Assembly: GCA_028692955.1 (NCBI GenBank)
Contig: JAQUWH010000009.1
Coordinates: 1 to 55,666 of the forward strand
Direction: 5' to 3'
Source of the DNA: Clostridia bacterium
Lineage (GTDB): Bacteria; Bacillota; Clostridia; TANB77; CAG-465
DNA: 55,666 nucleotides
A program made the translations under genes and the position numbers. Of the stretch, positions 43,092 through 51,116 are shown piece by piece. The notes beneath the pieces are model-generated. The model ran no database searches. It had not been told where the DNA came from and was given only the letters and a program-made list of their open reading frames with translations. How positions within the stretch are numbered: the stretch's first letter is position 1; every line of letters starts with the position of its first letter.

Positions 43092-43937
43092 ATGAATTAT
43101 AGATATAATTTTGATGATAATAAAAGAAATAAAAAGAAAAAAATTCTTTTCATTATTATTGTGTTTATTTTTGTTATTGTATTCTCTGCTTTTTTCTTTA
43201 AGTCGTCGTCTAATTCTGTGATTAGTAAGATATCTGGTGTTATTACGTATCCCTTTGACAAAATGTATGAATTTGTGTCAAGTGGTATAAATGGCATTAA
43301 AGGGTATTTTAGTAATAGCAAGAAATTAAATGATGAAAAGGTCACTCTTCAAAATGAAGTAAATACTTTGCAAATGAAGTTATTAGAGTCTCAAAAAATA
43401 TTGGATGAAAATTCTTCATTAAAGCAGATGCTGGAAATAAAAAAAGTATATCAGCATTTTAATATAAAAATGGGAAAAATTATGTATCGTGAACATGACA
43501 ACTGGACCCAAACTTTTAAAATTAACATTGGTACAAATGATGGAGTAAAAGTAGGTAAAGCTGTGGTACATAAAGATGGCTTGGTAGGATATGTTTCATC
43601 TGTTGAGGCTGATACTGCAACAGTGATTACAATACTTGATCCATCGTCTTCTGTTAGTGTGACGATTAGTACGGTAAACGAACCAGCTATTCTAAAGGGA
43701 GATTTAAATCTGAAATCACAAAATAAGTTATCTTTAGATTTTATACCTTTGGATGCCAATATATCTATTTCTGACATGTTATATACTTCTGGGCTTGGGT
43801 CAACTTACCCAGCTTCTATACCAGTTGGTAAAATTATAGAAGTGATGAATAATAAAAATGATATGAACCGCTATGCGATTGTAGAGCCAAATGTCAGCAT
43901 CAGAACGATATCAGAAGTGGGCGTCATTATAGAGTAA
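43092..43937 (+). CDS. mreC: Rod-shape-determining protein MreC
   Basis: A 281-residue bitopic protein. The N-terminal Lys-rich cytosolic part is followed by one membrane helix (ILFIIIVFIFVIVFSAFFF, about 16-36), then a coiled coil (about 70-120, LNDEKVTLQNEVNTLQMKLL), then the beta-barrel domain (HDNWTQTFKINIGTNDGVKV, GLGSTYPASIPVGKI). It links MreB to the penicillin-binding protein outside. ATG 43092 fits AAAGGAG better than ATG 43086. Confidence 0.95.
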   Translation: MNYRYNFDDNKRNKKKKILFIIIVFIFVIVFSAFFFKSSSNSVISKISGVITYPFDKMYEFVSSGINGIKGYFSNSKKLNDEKVTLQNEVNTLQMKLLESQKILDENSSLKQMLEIKKVYQHFNIKMGKIMYREHDNWTQTFKINIGTNDGVKVGKAVVHKDGLVGYVSSVEADTATVITILDPSSSVSVTISTVNEPAILKGDLNLKSQNKLSLDFIPLDANISISDMLYTSGLGSTYPASIPVGKIIEVMNNKNDMNRYAIVEPNVSIRTISEVGVIIE

Positions 43938-43949
43938 AGGGATAATAAG

Positions 43950-44477
43950 ATGAAAAAGAAACTATTAACATTTGTTTATATCTTAATTTTAATAACTATT
44001 ATATTTATTTTTCAAATGTTTATTATCAATAATAGGACATTATTTGGTGTAAAGCCTAATTTGATACTTATTTCAACCATCATCGTTAGTTTATGGTATG
44101 GGCTTTATGCCGGTACCTTCTATTCTTTTGTGATAGGTTTGATTACTGATTTACTATTTGGTAATACGTTTGGATTATTTACTGTGTCTTATACGATGAT
44201 AGGTGCAGTGATTGGATACTTAAATACAACTTATCGAAAAGAAAATAAAGTATCACTCATTTATCTTACGATACTTGCTACTTTTCTTTTTGAAATTATC
44301 AGTTATATTATTTATGCGGTTACATTTCATGTGTTTGCTAATATTTTTTATTTATTAATACAAGCATTTTTAGGTTCTTTACTCAATATTGTTATTGTAT
44401 ACATTGTATATTCACTGATATATAAAATAGCGGAATCTTTAGATCATAGACTAAAACAAGATGGAAATGTGTTTTAA
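43950..44477 (+). CDS. mreD: Rod-shape-determining protein MreD
   Basis: A 175-residue integral membrane protein with five or six hydrophobic segments (starting LTFVYILILITIIFIFQMFI). LFGVKPNLILI and GLITDLLFGNTFGLF match the MreD pattern (P-D/N-L ... G-x-x-x-D). It sits between mreC and the class B penicillin-binding protein, the standard order. Confidence 0.92.
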   Translation: MKKKLLTFVYILILITIIFIFQMFIINNRTLFGVKPNLILISTIIVSLWYGLYAGTFYSFVIGLITDLLFGNTFGLFTVSYTMIGAVIGYLNTTYRKENKVSLIYLTILATFLFEIISYIIYAVTFHVFANIFYLLIQAFLGSLLNIVIVYIVYSLIYKIAESLDHRLKQDGNVF

Positions 44478-44493
44478 AAGGTGGTGAAATTCT

Positions 44494-46623
44494 TTGAAAA
44501 AAACATTCAAAAAGATATTTGAACTATTAAATAATAGATATTTAATGTTATCTGTTATTATCATCGCCATAGCTGCTATTTTTGTAGTTAGATTATTTAT
44601 GTTGCAAATCATTAATGGAAAAGAATATAGAGAAAAATCTGAAAAAAGAATGTTAAGAACTGAAATAATTGAAGCACCACGTGGTGAATTTTACGATAGA
44701 AATGGTGTTGTACTTGCTACTAGTAAAAGATCGTATAATGTCAATATTTATAAAGTAAATGTAGAAGTAGAAGAACAAAATGAAGCAATATCCAAGGTGG
44801 TTTCTATTCTAGATAAAAATAATGATAGAATTTATTCTACTTTTCCTATTAATGATGAGATGAATGACTTTACTTTTTCAGATGAAAGTAACTTAAAAAA
44901 GTGGAAGAAAGAAAACAAAATAAATGAAAATGCCACTTTTGACGAAACAATACAAGCTTTTACAAAGAAATATGCACTTGAATCTTACACTGACAATAAA
45001 AATCATCTTATCAAAATGATTGAAATCAAGTATGAAGGAAATGTCAATGCTTATTCATTATTAAATAGTGCTGTAATAGCAAAAGACATTAAGGAAGAAT
45101 CAGTAGCACAAATTGAAGAGAAGAAAAGTGAACTATATGGATTTAATATTGTTTCGTCTCCGAAAAGATATTATACTAATGCTAACTTATTCTCACACGT
45201 AATTGGCTATGTAAGTAATATTGATAAGAACGAATATGATAATAAAAAAGAAGATGGATATACGTTAAATAGTACCATTGGTAAAACTGGAGTAGAACAA
45301 TCTGCTGAACAATACTTAAAAGGAGTCAATGGCGTAAAGAAAGTAGAAACAGATCGATATGGGAACATCTCGTCTGAAACAATAACAAAAGAGGCGGTAA
45401 CAGGAAATAGTGTTACACTTACGATAGATTATAGATTACAAAAAACAGCGCAAGAGGCTCTTGAAACTACTATTACTGATTTAAGAGAGGGTAGAATTAC
45501 CGGAAAAAAAATTCAGGATGCCAATTCTGGTAGTGTTGTTGTTTTAGATTGTCAAACTGGTGAAGTATTAGCAATGGCAAATTATCCAAATTATGATACC
45601 AATTTGTTTGTTGGTGGTATCAGTACAAGTGATTGGAAAAGAATATCAGAAGATGCTTTAAAACCAATGTATAACAGAGCAATATCCGGTACCTATTCAC
45701 CAGGTTCTACTTATAAAATGTTAGTAGGTCTTGCAGGATTACAAACAGGCAAAATTACAGTAGACGAAAAATATTATGACCCTGGTATTTATCCTTATGG
45801 GCATAAACCAGTATGTTGGAAATATTCTTCCTATAGAACTACACATGGTTGGATTAATGTATCTGGTGCTATTAAAGGCTCTTGTAACTGCTTTTTCTAT
45901 GAAGTAGGAAGAAGGATGGGAATAGAAGAAGTAGTTAAATTTTCAAAATTATTTGGCCTTGGCGAAAAAACAGGGATAGAATTGCCACAAGAATCTCCAG
46001 GTCAAATAGCAGGTGCTGATAATTCTGCTGAAGATGGATTAAAATCACCTTGGTATTTAGGTGACACACTTTCTGCAGTCATTGGACAACATGAAAATCA
46101 GTATACACCAATACAATTAGCCAATTATATCTCTGTACTTGCAAATGGTGGTACATTAAATAAAGTATCAGTTATTAAAGAGATAAAGAATGAAACAACA
46201 TTTAACGAAGTTTCATTAACTGATGTTGAAAAGAGCATGGAAGAATTTACAAAAGTAAAATTTGAACAAAGAAAAATTGATATTAACAAAGAATATCTAA
46301 ACGCGATCAAAGAAGGAATGCTATCTGTTACAACTGAAACAGGTGGTACCGCTAATATTGTATTTAAAAATAGTAATATAAAAGTAGCGGGTAAAACGGG
46401 TACTTCACAAGTAAGTAGTGGCACCAATAATGGACTATTTGTTGGCTTTGCGCCATATGATAATCCAAAAATTGCAGTAGTAGCCATTATAGAACATGGA
46501 GAAGAAGGTACTTATACCGCAAATGTAGTAAAACCAATTATGGAAGAATATTTTAAAATTAGTGAACAAGATAAGTTAAATGAGAAAGTACAAAATGTAG
46601 TAGAGAATAAAGTAGAGTTTTAG
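44494..46623 (+). CDS. mrdA: Penicillin-binding protein 2, class B transpeptidase
   Basis: A 709-residue elongasome transpeptidase. A single N-terminal helix (about 16-38) anchors it, followed by the PBP dimer/pedestal domain (EAPRGEFYDRNG, about 67; FSHVIGYVSNID) and the transpeptidase domain. The active-site motifs are all present: SPGSTYK (SxxK, about residue 405), SCN in GAIKGSCNCFF (SxN, about 466), and KTGTSQ (KTG, about 634). It is shorter than some Bacillota homologues but complete. TTG 44494 has AAGGTGGTGA 7 nt upstream. It ends the mre operon, and a terminator follows. Confidence 0.95.
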   Translation: MKKTFKKIFELLNNRYLMLSVIIIAIAAIFVVRLFMLQIINGKEYREKSEKRMLRTEIIEAPRGEFYDRNGVVLATSKRSYNVNIYKVNVEVEEQNEAISKVVSILDKNNDRIYSTFPINDEMNDFTFSDESNLKKWKKENKINENATFDETIQAFTKKYALESYTDNKNHLIKMIEIKYEGNVNAYSLLNSAVIAKDIKEESVAQIEEKKSELYGFNIVSSPKRYYTNANLFSHVIGYVSNIDKNEYDNKKEDGYTLNSTIGKTGVEQSAEQYLKGVNGVKKVETDRYGNISSETITKEAVTGNSVTLTIDYRLQKTAQEALETTITDLREGRITGKKIQDANSGSVVVLDCQTGEVLAMANYPNYDTNLFVGGISTSDWKRISEDALKPMYNRAISGTYSPGSTYKMLVGLAGLQTGKITVDEKYYDPGIYPYGHKPVCWKYSSYRTTHGWINVSGAIKGSCNCFFYEVGRRMGIEEVVKFSKLFGLGEKTGIELPQESPGQIAGADNSAEDGLKSPWYLGDTLSAVIGQHENQYTPIQLANYISVLANGGTLNKVSVIKEIKNETTFNEVSLTDVEKSMEEFTKVKFEQRKIDINKEYLNAIKEGMLSVTTETGGTANIVFKNSNIKVAGKTGTSQVSSGTNNGLFVGFAPYDNPKIAVVAIIEHGEEGTYTANVVKPIMEEYFKISEQDKLNEKVQNVVENKVEF

Positions 46624-46628
46624 TGAAT

Positions 46629-46670
46629 AAAAGATAAATTCCTGCCTGTTGGTAGAAGTTTATCTTTTAT
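46629..46670 (+). terminator. Terminator of the mre operon
   Basis: AAAAGATAAA (46629-46638) pairs with TTTATCTTTT (46659-46668), with further partial pairing inside. The following stretch to 46777 is AT-rich with TATAAT at 46753-46758 for the next gene. Confidence 0.72.
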
Positions 46671-46777
46671 CCCGTCTTGTTGAATGAAAACTTTACCTAA
46701 ATATTATCTAAACTTATGTAACCAAAAGCTTTTATTTAAAAAAAGTTTATGATATAATAATTTTAGGTGATTGTGAT

Positions 46778-48199
46778 ATGAGTAATTATAAAATGATAAA
46801 AAATATTAATCCAAATATCTATAGAGGATATGATATTAGAGCAATTTATGGAACTGACTTAAATGAAGATATTGCGTATACAATAGGTCTTGCTTATGGC
46901 GCCTATATCTTACAAAATGGCTATCATCAATGTGTGATAGGTCATGATAATAGAGAGTCTTCTGTTCCAATTTATGAGGCTTTGGTGGAAGGAATTATAT
47001 CAGCTGGAGAGATTGAAGTAAAATTAATTGGTTTAGTAACAACTCCTATGTATTATTTTGCACAAATACATTTAAATGAAAAAGATGGAATTATGCCAGG
47101 CATTATGATTACAGCAAGCCATAATCCAAAAGAATATAATGGTTTAAAATTATCTTTTAATGACTTTGGAAATGCTTGTGGACAAATGATACAAGACTTT
47201 AGAGTTTTTGTTGAAGAAAACACAGCTAAATTACTTGAAGATGGAGAAGCTTCTGTAATAGGAAATACTACTAAATGTGAAATACGTGAAGATTATTTAA
47301 CACTTGTTAAAAAATCAATTACGATGGGAGATAAAAAGATTAAGGTGGTAGTTGATACTGCAAATGGAACTGCATCAATCATTGCTAAAGAAATGTATGA
47401 TATGTTCCAAAATATAGAATTAGTTCCATTATATATGGAATCTGATTCTAATTTTCCAAATCATCATCCAGATCCAAGTGTTGAAAGTAATAATGAGGCA
47501 TTAAAAAAAGCTGTTATAGCAAACAAAGCAGACATTGGAATTGGTATTGATGGAGACGGTGATAGAGTTGGTGTAATTGATGAAAACGGAACGATGATAT
47601 ATATTGATTTCTTCGCTATTATCATATGGAGAGACATCATGTCAAAAGTATCTAATAAAAATGCTTTATTTGATGTTAAATGTTCAAAATCTTTATTAGA
47701 TGAGATAGTAAAACTAGGTGGAAATCCTGTATGCTATCGAACAGGCAACTCATATATGAAAGCAAAGATGAGAGAAGGAAACTTTGCCTTTGGTAATGAA
47801 CTTTCAGGTCATGTCTTCTTTAATGATAAATGGCCAAATATAGATGATGGCTTATATGCCGGTTTAAGACTAATAGAGATATTGTCGAAAACAGATAAAT
47901 CACTTTCTCACTTATTAGACGGCGTAACAAGATATTATTCAACACCAGAAATTGTCATCAAATCAAATGATGATACAAAGTTTGATGTCATTGAAAAAGT
48001 AAAAAGATATTCTATGTCACAGGAATACAAAGTAAATGATATTGATGGGGTAAGAGTAGAATTTGATAATGGTTGGGCACTTGTTCGTGCTTCTAATACA
48101 GGACCAAATATCACTGCGAGGTTTGAAGGCAAAACAGAGGACGATATGGTAAAAATCCAAAAGGAATTTATGACTGTATTAAATGATTTTATATCATAA
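46778..48199 (+). CDS. manB: Phosphomannomutase/phosphoglucomutase
   Basis: A 473-residue alpha-D-phosphohexomutase. The phosphoserine loop is TASHNPKEYNG (about 112), the metal loop DGDGDRVG (about 266), and the sugar loop GNELSGHVFFND (about 340), followed by the phosphate-binding ARFEGKTEDD near the end (RxS/N replaced by RASNTGPN upstream). It supplies mannose-1-P or glucose-1-P for nucleotide sugars, in keeping with the polysaccharide operon downstream. Preference between mannose and glucose is not clear. The gene symbol is by family only. Confidence 0.9.
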   Translation: MSNYKMIKNINPNIYRGYDIRAIYGTDLNEDIAYTIGLAYGAYILQNGYHQCVIGHDNRESSVPIYEALVEGIISAGEIEVKLIGLVTTPMYYFAQIHLNEKDGIMPGIMITASHNPKEYNGLKLSFNDFGNACGQMIQDFRVFVEENTAKLLEDGEASVIGNTTKCEIREDYLTLVKKSITMGDKKIKVVVDTANGTASIIAKEMYDMFQNIELVPLYMESDSNFPNHHPDPSVESNNEALKKAVIANKADIGIGIDGDGDRVGVIDENGTMIYIDFFAIIIWRDIMSKVSNKNALFDVKCSKSLLDEIVKLGGNPVCYRTGNSYMKAKMREGNFAFGNELSGHVFFNDKWPNIDDGLYAGLRLIEILSKTDKSLSHLLDGVTRYYSTPEIVIKSNDDTKFDVIEKVKRYSMSQEYKVNDIDGVRVEFDNGWALVRASNTGPNITARFEGKTEDDMVKIQKEFMTVLNDFIS

Positions 48200-48237
48200 T
48201 ACTTAATGTCATAGCAATAAAATGAAAGAGTGATAAG

Positions 48238-48933
48238 ATGGCTAATCCAGAAGAAATAGTGAATCATTTACGCACTAAATATACACAGGAATATCCAGAA
48301 ATATTTGAAGGATATGATCAAGGTGAATATTCTGAAATAGAAGTTCAAAGTTTTTTTAAAAGTGAAGAAAAAAAGAGAGAAGAAAGAAAAGATTTTGTAG
48401 TAAAAAACAAATATATTGAAATAGAGGACTATTGTAATGACCATAATCTGCAAAATGATTTTTCTGAACTTGCAATTGCTTATAGTGAATATATTACTGC
48501 TGTTGTTGAATCCACTGCGTACTCAAAAGACATGATGGGAAATAGTACTGCAATAACAAGATCTTATATGGAAAACCTCAATAAAAACAGAAGAAGTAAA
48601 CATAATAATACAATACAAAAAACGATATCATTAAATAATGAGTTGATCAAAGGTGGACATATATTATATCGAGACTTTATTGATACAGAATCCATTTCCT
48701 CTATTGATCAAAATCAAAGGGATGAATTTGGAGATTTTATCTTTGCATTTGAAACGGCAAGAGCACAGGTGATAAGGGAACGATTTGATAAGGATAGAAG
48801 TAACGTTTTTAAGGAAGGTCTAAAGGCACAAACTGTACCACTGGATATAACTAACATAGAAAAAGTGGAACATGACTATCGCATTACTGTTCCTCATAAA
48901 GTAGATAAATTGATAGATGATTTTAACAAATAA
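48238..48933 (+). CDS. Unrecognised charged helical protein
   Basis: A 231-residue hydrophilic protein with no membrane segment, signal peptide or known motif. It is rich in Glu, Lys, Asn and Asp and looks largely helical (for example SEEKKREERKDFVVKNKY). A central MEAL-like stretch ITAVVESTAYSKDMMGNSTA is the least charged part. It lies 38 nt after the phosphohexomutase gene with its own GAGTGAT site and is followed by a promoter. The function cannot be assigned. Confidence 0.65.
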   Translation: MANPEEIVNHLRTKYTQEYPEIFEGYDQGEYSEIEVQSFFKSEEKKREERKDFVVKNKYIEIEDYCNDHNLQNDFSELAIAYSEYITAVVESTAYSKDMMGNSTAITRSYMENLNKNRRSKHNNTIQKTISLNNELIKGGHILYRDFIDTESISSIDQNQRDEFGDFIFAFETARAQVIRERFDKDRSNVFKEGLKAQTVPLDITNIEKVEHDYRITVPHKVDKLIDDFNK

Positions 48934-48944
48934 TAGTGGCACAC

Positions 48945-48973
48945 TTTACTTTTTATGTAAAGTATGGTATAAT
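48945..48973 (+). promoter_or_regulatory. Promoter of the 86-residue gene
   Basis: TTTACT 48945-48950, 17-nt spacer, TATAAT 48968-48973 with extended -10 TGG. It is built like the HAD-gene promoter at 15582. Confidence 0.72.
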
Positions 48974-49033
48974 TTGATAGGTTAAATGAATTTGTGGGAA
49001 AAAAACTTTTTGAACAAATGGGAGGAAAAAACG

Positions 49034-49294
49034 ATGAGGAATATAGAAATAGATGCTAAAATCTCTTCTTATATGGTAAAATTTGCAAAAGCAAGTGAAT
49101 TGCTTGAAAAGAAAAGGGCCGGCTATCCCGTGTCTATTGATTTGGAAGAGTTGAAAAAAATAGTAAAAGAATACATATTTTTTTGTAAAGAAAAAGATAT
49201 TGATTGTGGTGTAATCAGCATTACGGAAAACTTCGAAAAGAACCTACAGGTTTTCCTTTTAGGTGAGATCTCAAAGTTTTATTCGTTGAGATAA
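49034..49294 (+). CDS. Small unrecognised protein
   Basis: An 86-residue soluble protein (MRNIEIDAKISSYMVKFAKA...), helical and Lys/Glu-rich with two Cys (FFCKEKDIDCG). GGGAGG 49020-49025 fixes ATG 49034. A longer reading from 48986 would cross that site. No family recognised. It has its own promoter and terminator, which argues that it is a real gene. Confidence 0.68.
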   Translation: MRNIEIDAKISSYMVKFAKASELLEKKRAGYPVSIDLEELKKIVKEYIFFCKEKDIDCGVISITENFEKNLQVFLLGEISKFYSLR

Positions 49295-49312
49295 GAAAGC
49301 AATTTGTTAGTT

Positions 49313-49343
49313 AAGGTAGTATTATTAATACTACCTTATTTTT
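49313..49343 (+). terminator. Terminator after the 86-residue gene
   Basis: AAGGTAGTATT (49313-49323) pairs perfectly with AATACTACCTT (49327-49337) around ATT, followed by ATTTTTT. Confidence 0.92.
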
Positions 49344-49420
49344 TGTTATAAAAAGTCTAATTTACTTGTCGAAGTGGGTAAAAAACTACTTCATAATTTG
49401 TATAATTTTAGCTTAAAAGC

Positions 49421-49449
49421 TTTCAAAACTAAAAATTATATGATATAAT
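49421..49449 (+). promoter_or_regulatory. Promoter and leader of the polysaccharide operon
   Basis: TTTCAA 49421-49426, 17-nt spacer, TATAAT 49444-49449. The transcript would have a leader of about 110 nt containing a hairpin (AAATTAGTA and TACTAATTT, about 49498-49522) but no T-run, so a transcription attenuator is not evident. The stretch between the terminator at 49343 and this promoter shows nothing else. Confidence 0.6.
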
Positions 49450-49567
49450 TTGCCAAGGTGGTGATGTCCAAAAAATAGGAAAAGGTTGATTGTGGAAAAA
49501 TTAGTATAAAAATACTAATTTAAAGATAATTTATTAATAATAGTTACTAGAAAAGAAGGAGATTAAA

Positions 49568-50350
49568 ATGAAATTTATAGAAAAATGTAAAGAAATTTTT
49601 AAATATAGGCATATGTTGATGACATTGGTAAAACAGGATATTAATGGTAGGTATAAAGGGTCTTTCTTAGGATTTTTATGGACACTTTTAAATCCATTAC
49701 TAATGTTAGTAGTATATTCAGTTGTATTTCAATTTATATTTAAATCTGGAATAGAGCATTATCCAATTTATTTGTTTATTTGTTTAATGCCATGGAATAC
49801 ATTTGCAAATTGCATTGCAAATGGTACAACTTGTGTTTCAAATAATGCGAGTATATTAAAAAAAGTATATTTTCCAAGAGAAATATTACCACTTTCAGTA
49901 GTGATTAGTAATACAATACAATATTTCTTTAGTGCAGTTATCATATTTATTGCTTTACTTGTATCAGGAGTAGGGCTATCTTGGTTTGCACTATTTTTAC
50001 CACTGATTGTATTGATACAAGCAATATTTACATTAGGTATTATATTCTTGCTGTCAGCAGCTAACGTATATGTAAGAGATGTACAATATATTATGAATCC
50101 TGTTATGATGATTTGGATGTATGCTTCACCTATACTATATAGCATTAGTATGATTCCAGAAAAATTTATATCGCTTTATAGGCTAAATCCAATGGTATCA
50201 ATTATGGAAGGATATCAGAAAATATTATATTCTAAGACTTTCCCAGATTTTAAAAGTTTAGGTTTAGTATTTTTAGTATCAATTGTCATCTTTATTATTG
50301 GTTATTTGGCGTTTAATAAACTACAAAGACGTTTTGCAGAGGAGGTATAG
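49568..50350 (+). CDS. ABC-2 polysaccharide export permease
   Basis: A 260-residue integral membrane protein of the TagG/Wzm (ABC-2) family with about six helices. LVKQDINGRYKGSFLGFLW at the N-terminus is the conserved amphipathic entry helix, and NVYVRDVQYIMNPVMMIWMY plus LNPMVSIMEGYQ are the typical loop motifs of teichoic-acid and O-antigen exporters. It pairs with the ATPase 5 nt downstream. It most likely moves a lipid-linked glycan across the membrane. Confidence 0.93.
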   Translation: MKFIEKCKEIFKYRHMLMTLVKQDINGRYKGSFLGFLWTLLNPLLMLVVYSVVFQFIFKSGIEHYPIYLFICLMPWNTFANCIANGTTCVSNNASILKKVYFPREILPLSVVISNTIQYFFSAVIIFIALLVSGVGLSWFALFLPLIVLIQAIFTLGIIFLLSAANVYVRDVQYIMNPVMMIWMYASPILYSISMIPEKFISLYRLNPMVSIMEGYQKILYSKTFPDFKSLGLVFLVSIVIFIIGYLAFNKLQRRFAEEV

Positions 50351-50355
50351 TCAAG

Positions 50356-51111
50356 ATGAGTAATCATTCAAAAAAAGGAAAAGAAGAAGTTGCAATATCT
50401 GTTAAAAATGTAACAAAGCAATTTATTATATATGAAGACAAAGCATATTTTTTAAAAGAAAGGCTTGCTAATTTAAGAAGAAATAAAAAAGTAAAGCATG
50501 TGGTGTTAGATGATATATCATGTGATATTAAAAAAGGAGAATCTGTTGCACTGATTGGTGTTAATGGATCTGGTAAATCTACTTTACTAAAATTATTAAA
50601 TAAAATCATCTATCCAGAAAAAGGTACTATTGAAATTAATGGTAAAGTTTCTAGTATGATTGAACTTGGCGCTGGATTTAATACTGACTTTACGGGAAGA
50701 GAAAACATCTATTTTAATGCCTCTATGTATGGTCTTGGTAAAAAAGAAGTAGACCCGATTATTAACGATATTATAGAGTTTTCTGAGTTAGGTGAATTTA
50801 TAGAAACACCAGTTAGAACCTATTCTTCAGGTATGTACATGAGACTTGCTTTTTCAATCGCAGTTAATGTACAAGCCGAAATTTTGTTAATTGATGAAAT
50901 ACTTGCAGTGGGGGATTCACACTTCCAAAATAAATGTTTGGAAAAAATGAAAGAATTAAAACGATTAGGAAAAACAATGGTATTTGTTTCACATAGTGTA
51001 GAACAAGTAAAAAGCTTTTGCGACAGAGCATTATGGATCAAAAGTGGCAAATTAGCGCTAGATGGTCCAACAGATGAGGTATTAAAAGAGTATATAAAGG
51101 AACAAGGGTAA
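50356..51111 (+). CDS. ABC polysaccharide export ATPase (TagH/Wzt type)
   Basis: A 251-residue ATPase. Walker A is GVNGSGKST, the signature is YSSGMYMRLAFSIA (the SSGM form of polysaccharide exporters), and Walker B ILLIDEILAVGD, with the switch His in FVSHS. The preceding SMIELGAGFNTDFTGRENI is also typical of the class. There is no C-terminal glycan-binding domain of the Wzt type, so export probably does not depend on a cap recognised by this subunit. It is translated with the preceding permease. Confidence 0.94.
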   Translation: MSNHSKKGKEEVAISVKNVTKQFIIYEDKAYFLKERLANLRRNKKVKHVVLDDISCDIKKGESVALIGVNGSGKSTLLKLLNKIIYPEKGTIEINGKVSSMIELGAGFNTDFTGRENIYFNASMYGLGKKEVDPIINDIIEFSELGEFIETPVRTYSSGMYMRLAFSIAVNVQAEILLIDEILAVGDSHFQNKCLEKMKELKRLGKTMVFVSHSVEQVKSFCDRALWIKSGKLALDGPTDEVLKEYIKEQG

Positions 51112-51116
51112 TGTAA

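Noticed and set aside
49340-49567. Riboswitch or attenuator before the polysaccharide operon
   Set aside because: There is a hairpin but no T-run or recognisable aptamer core.
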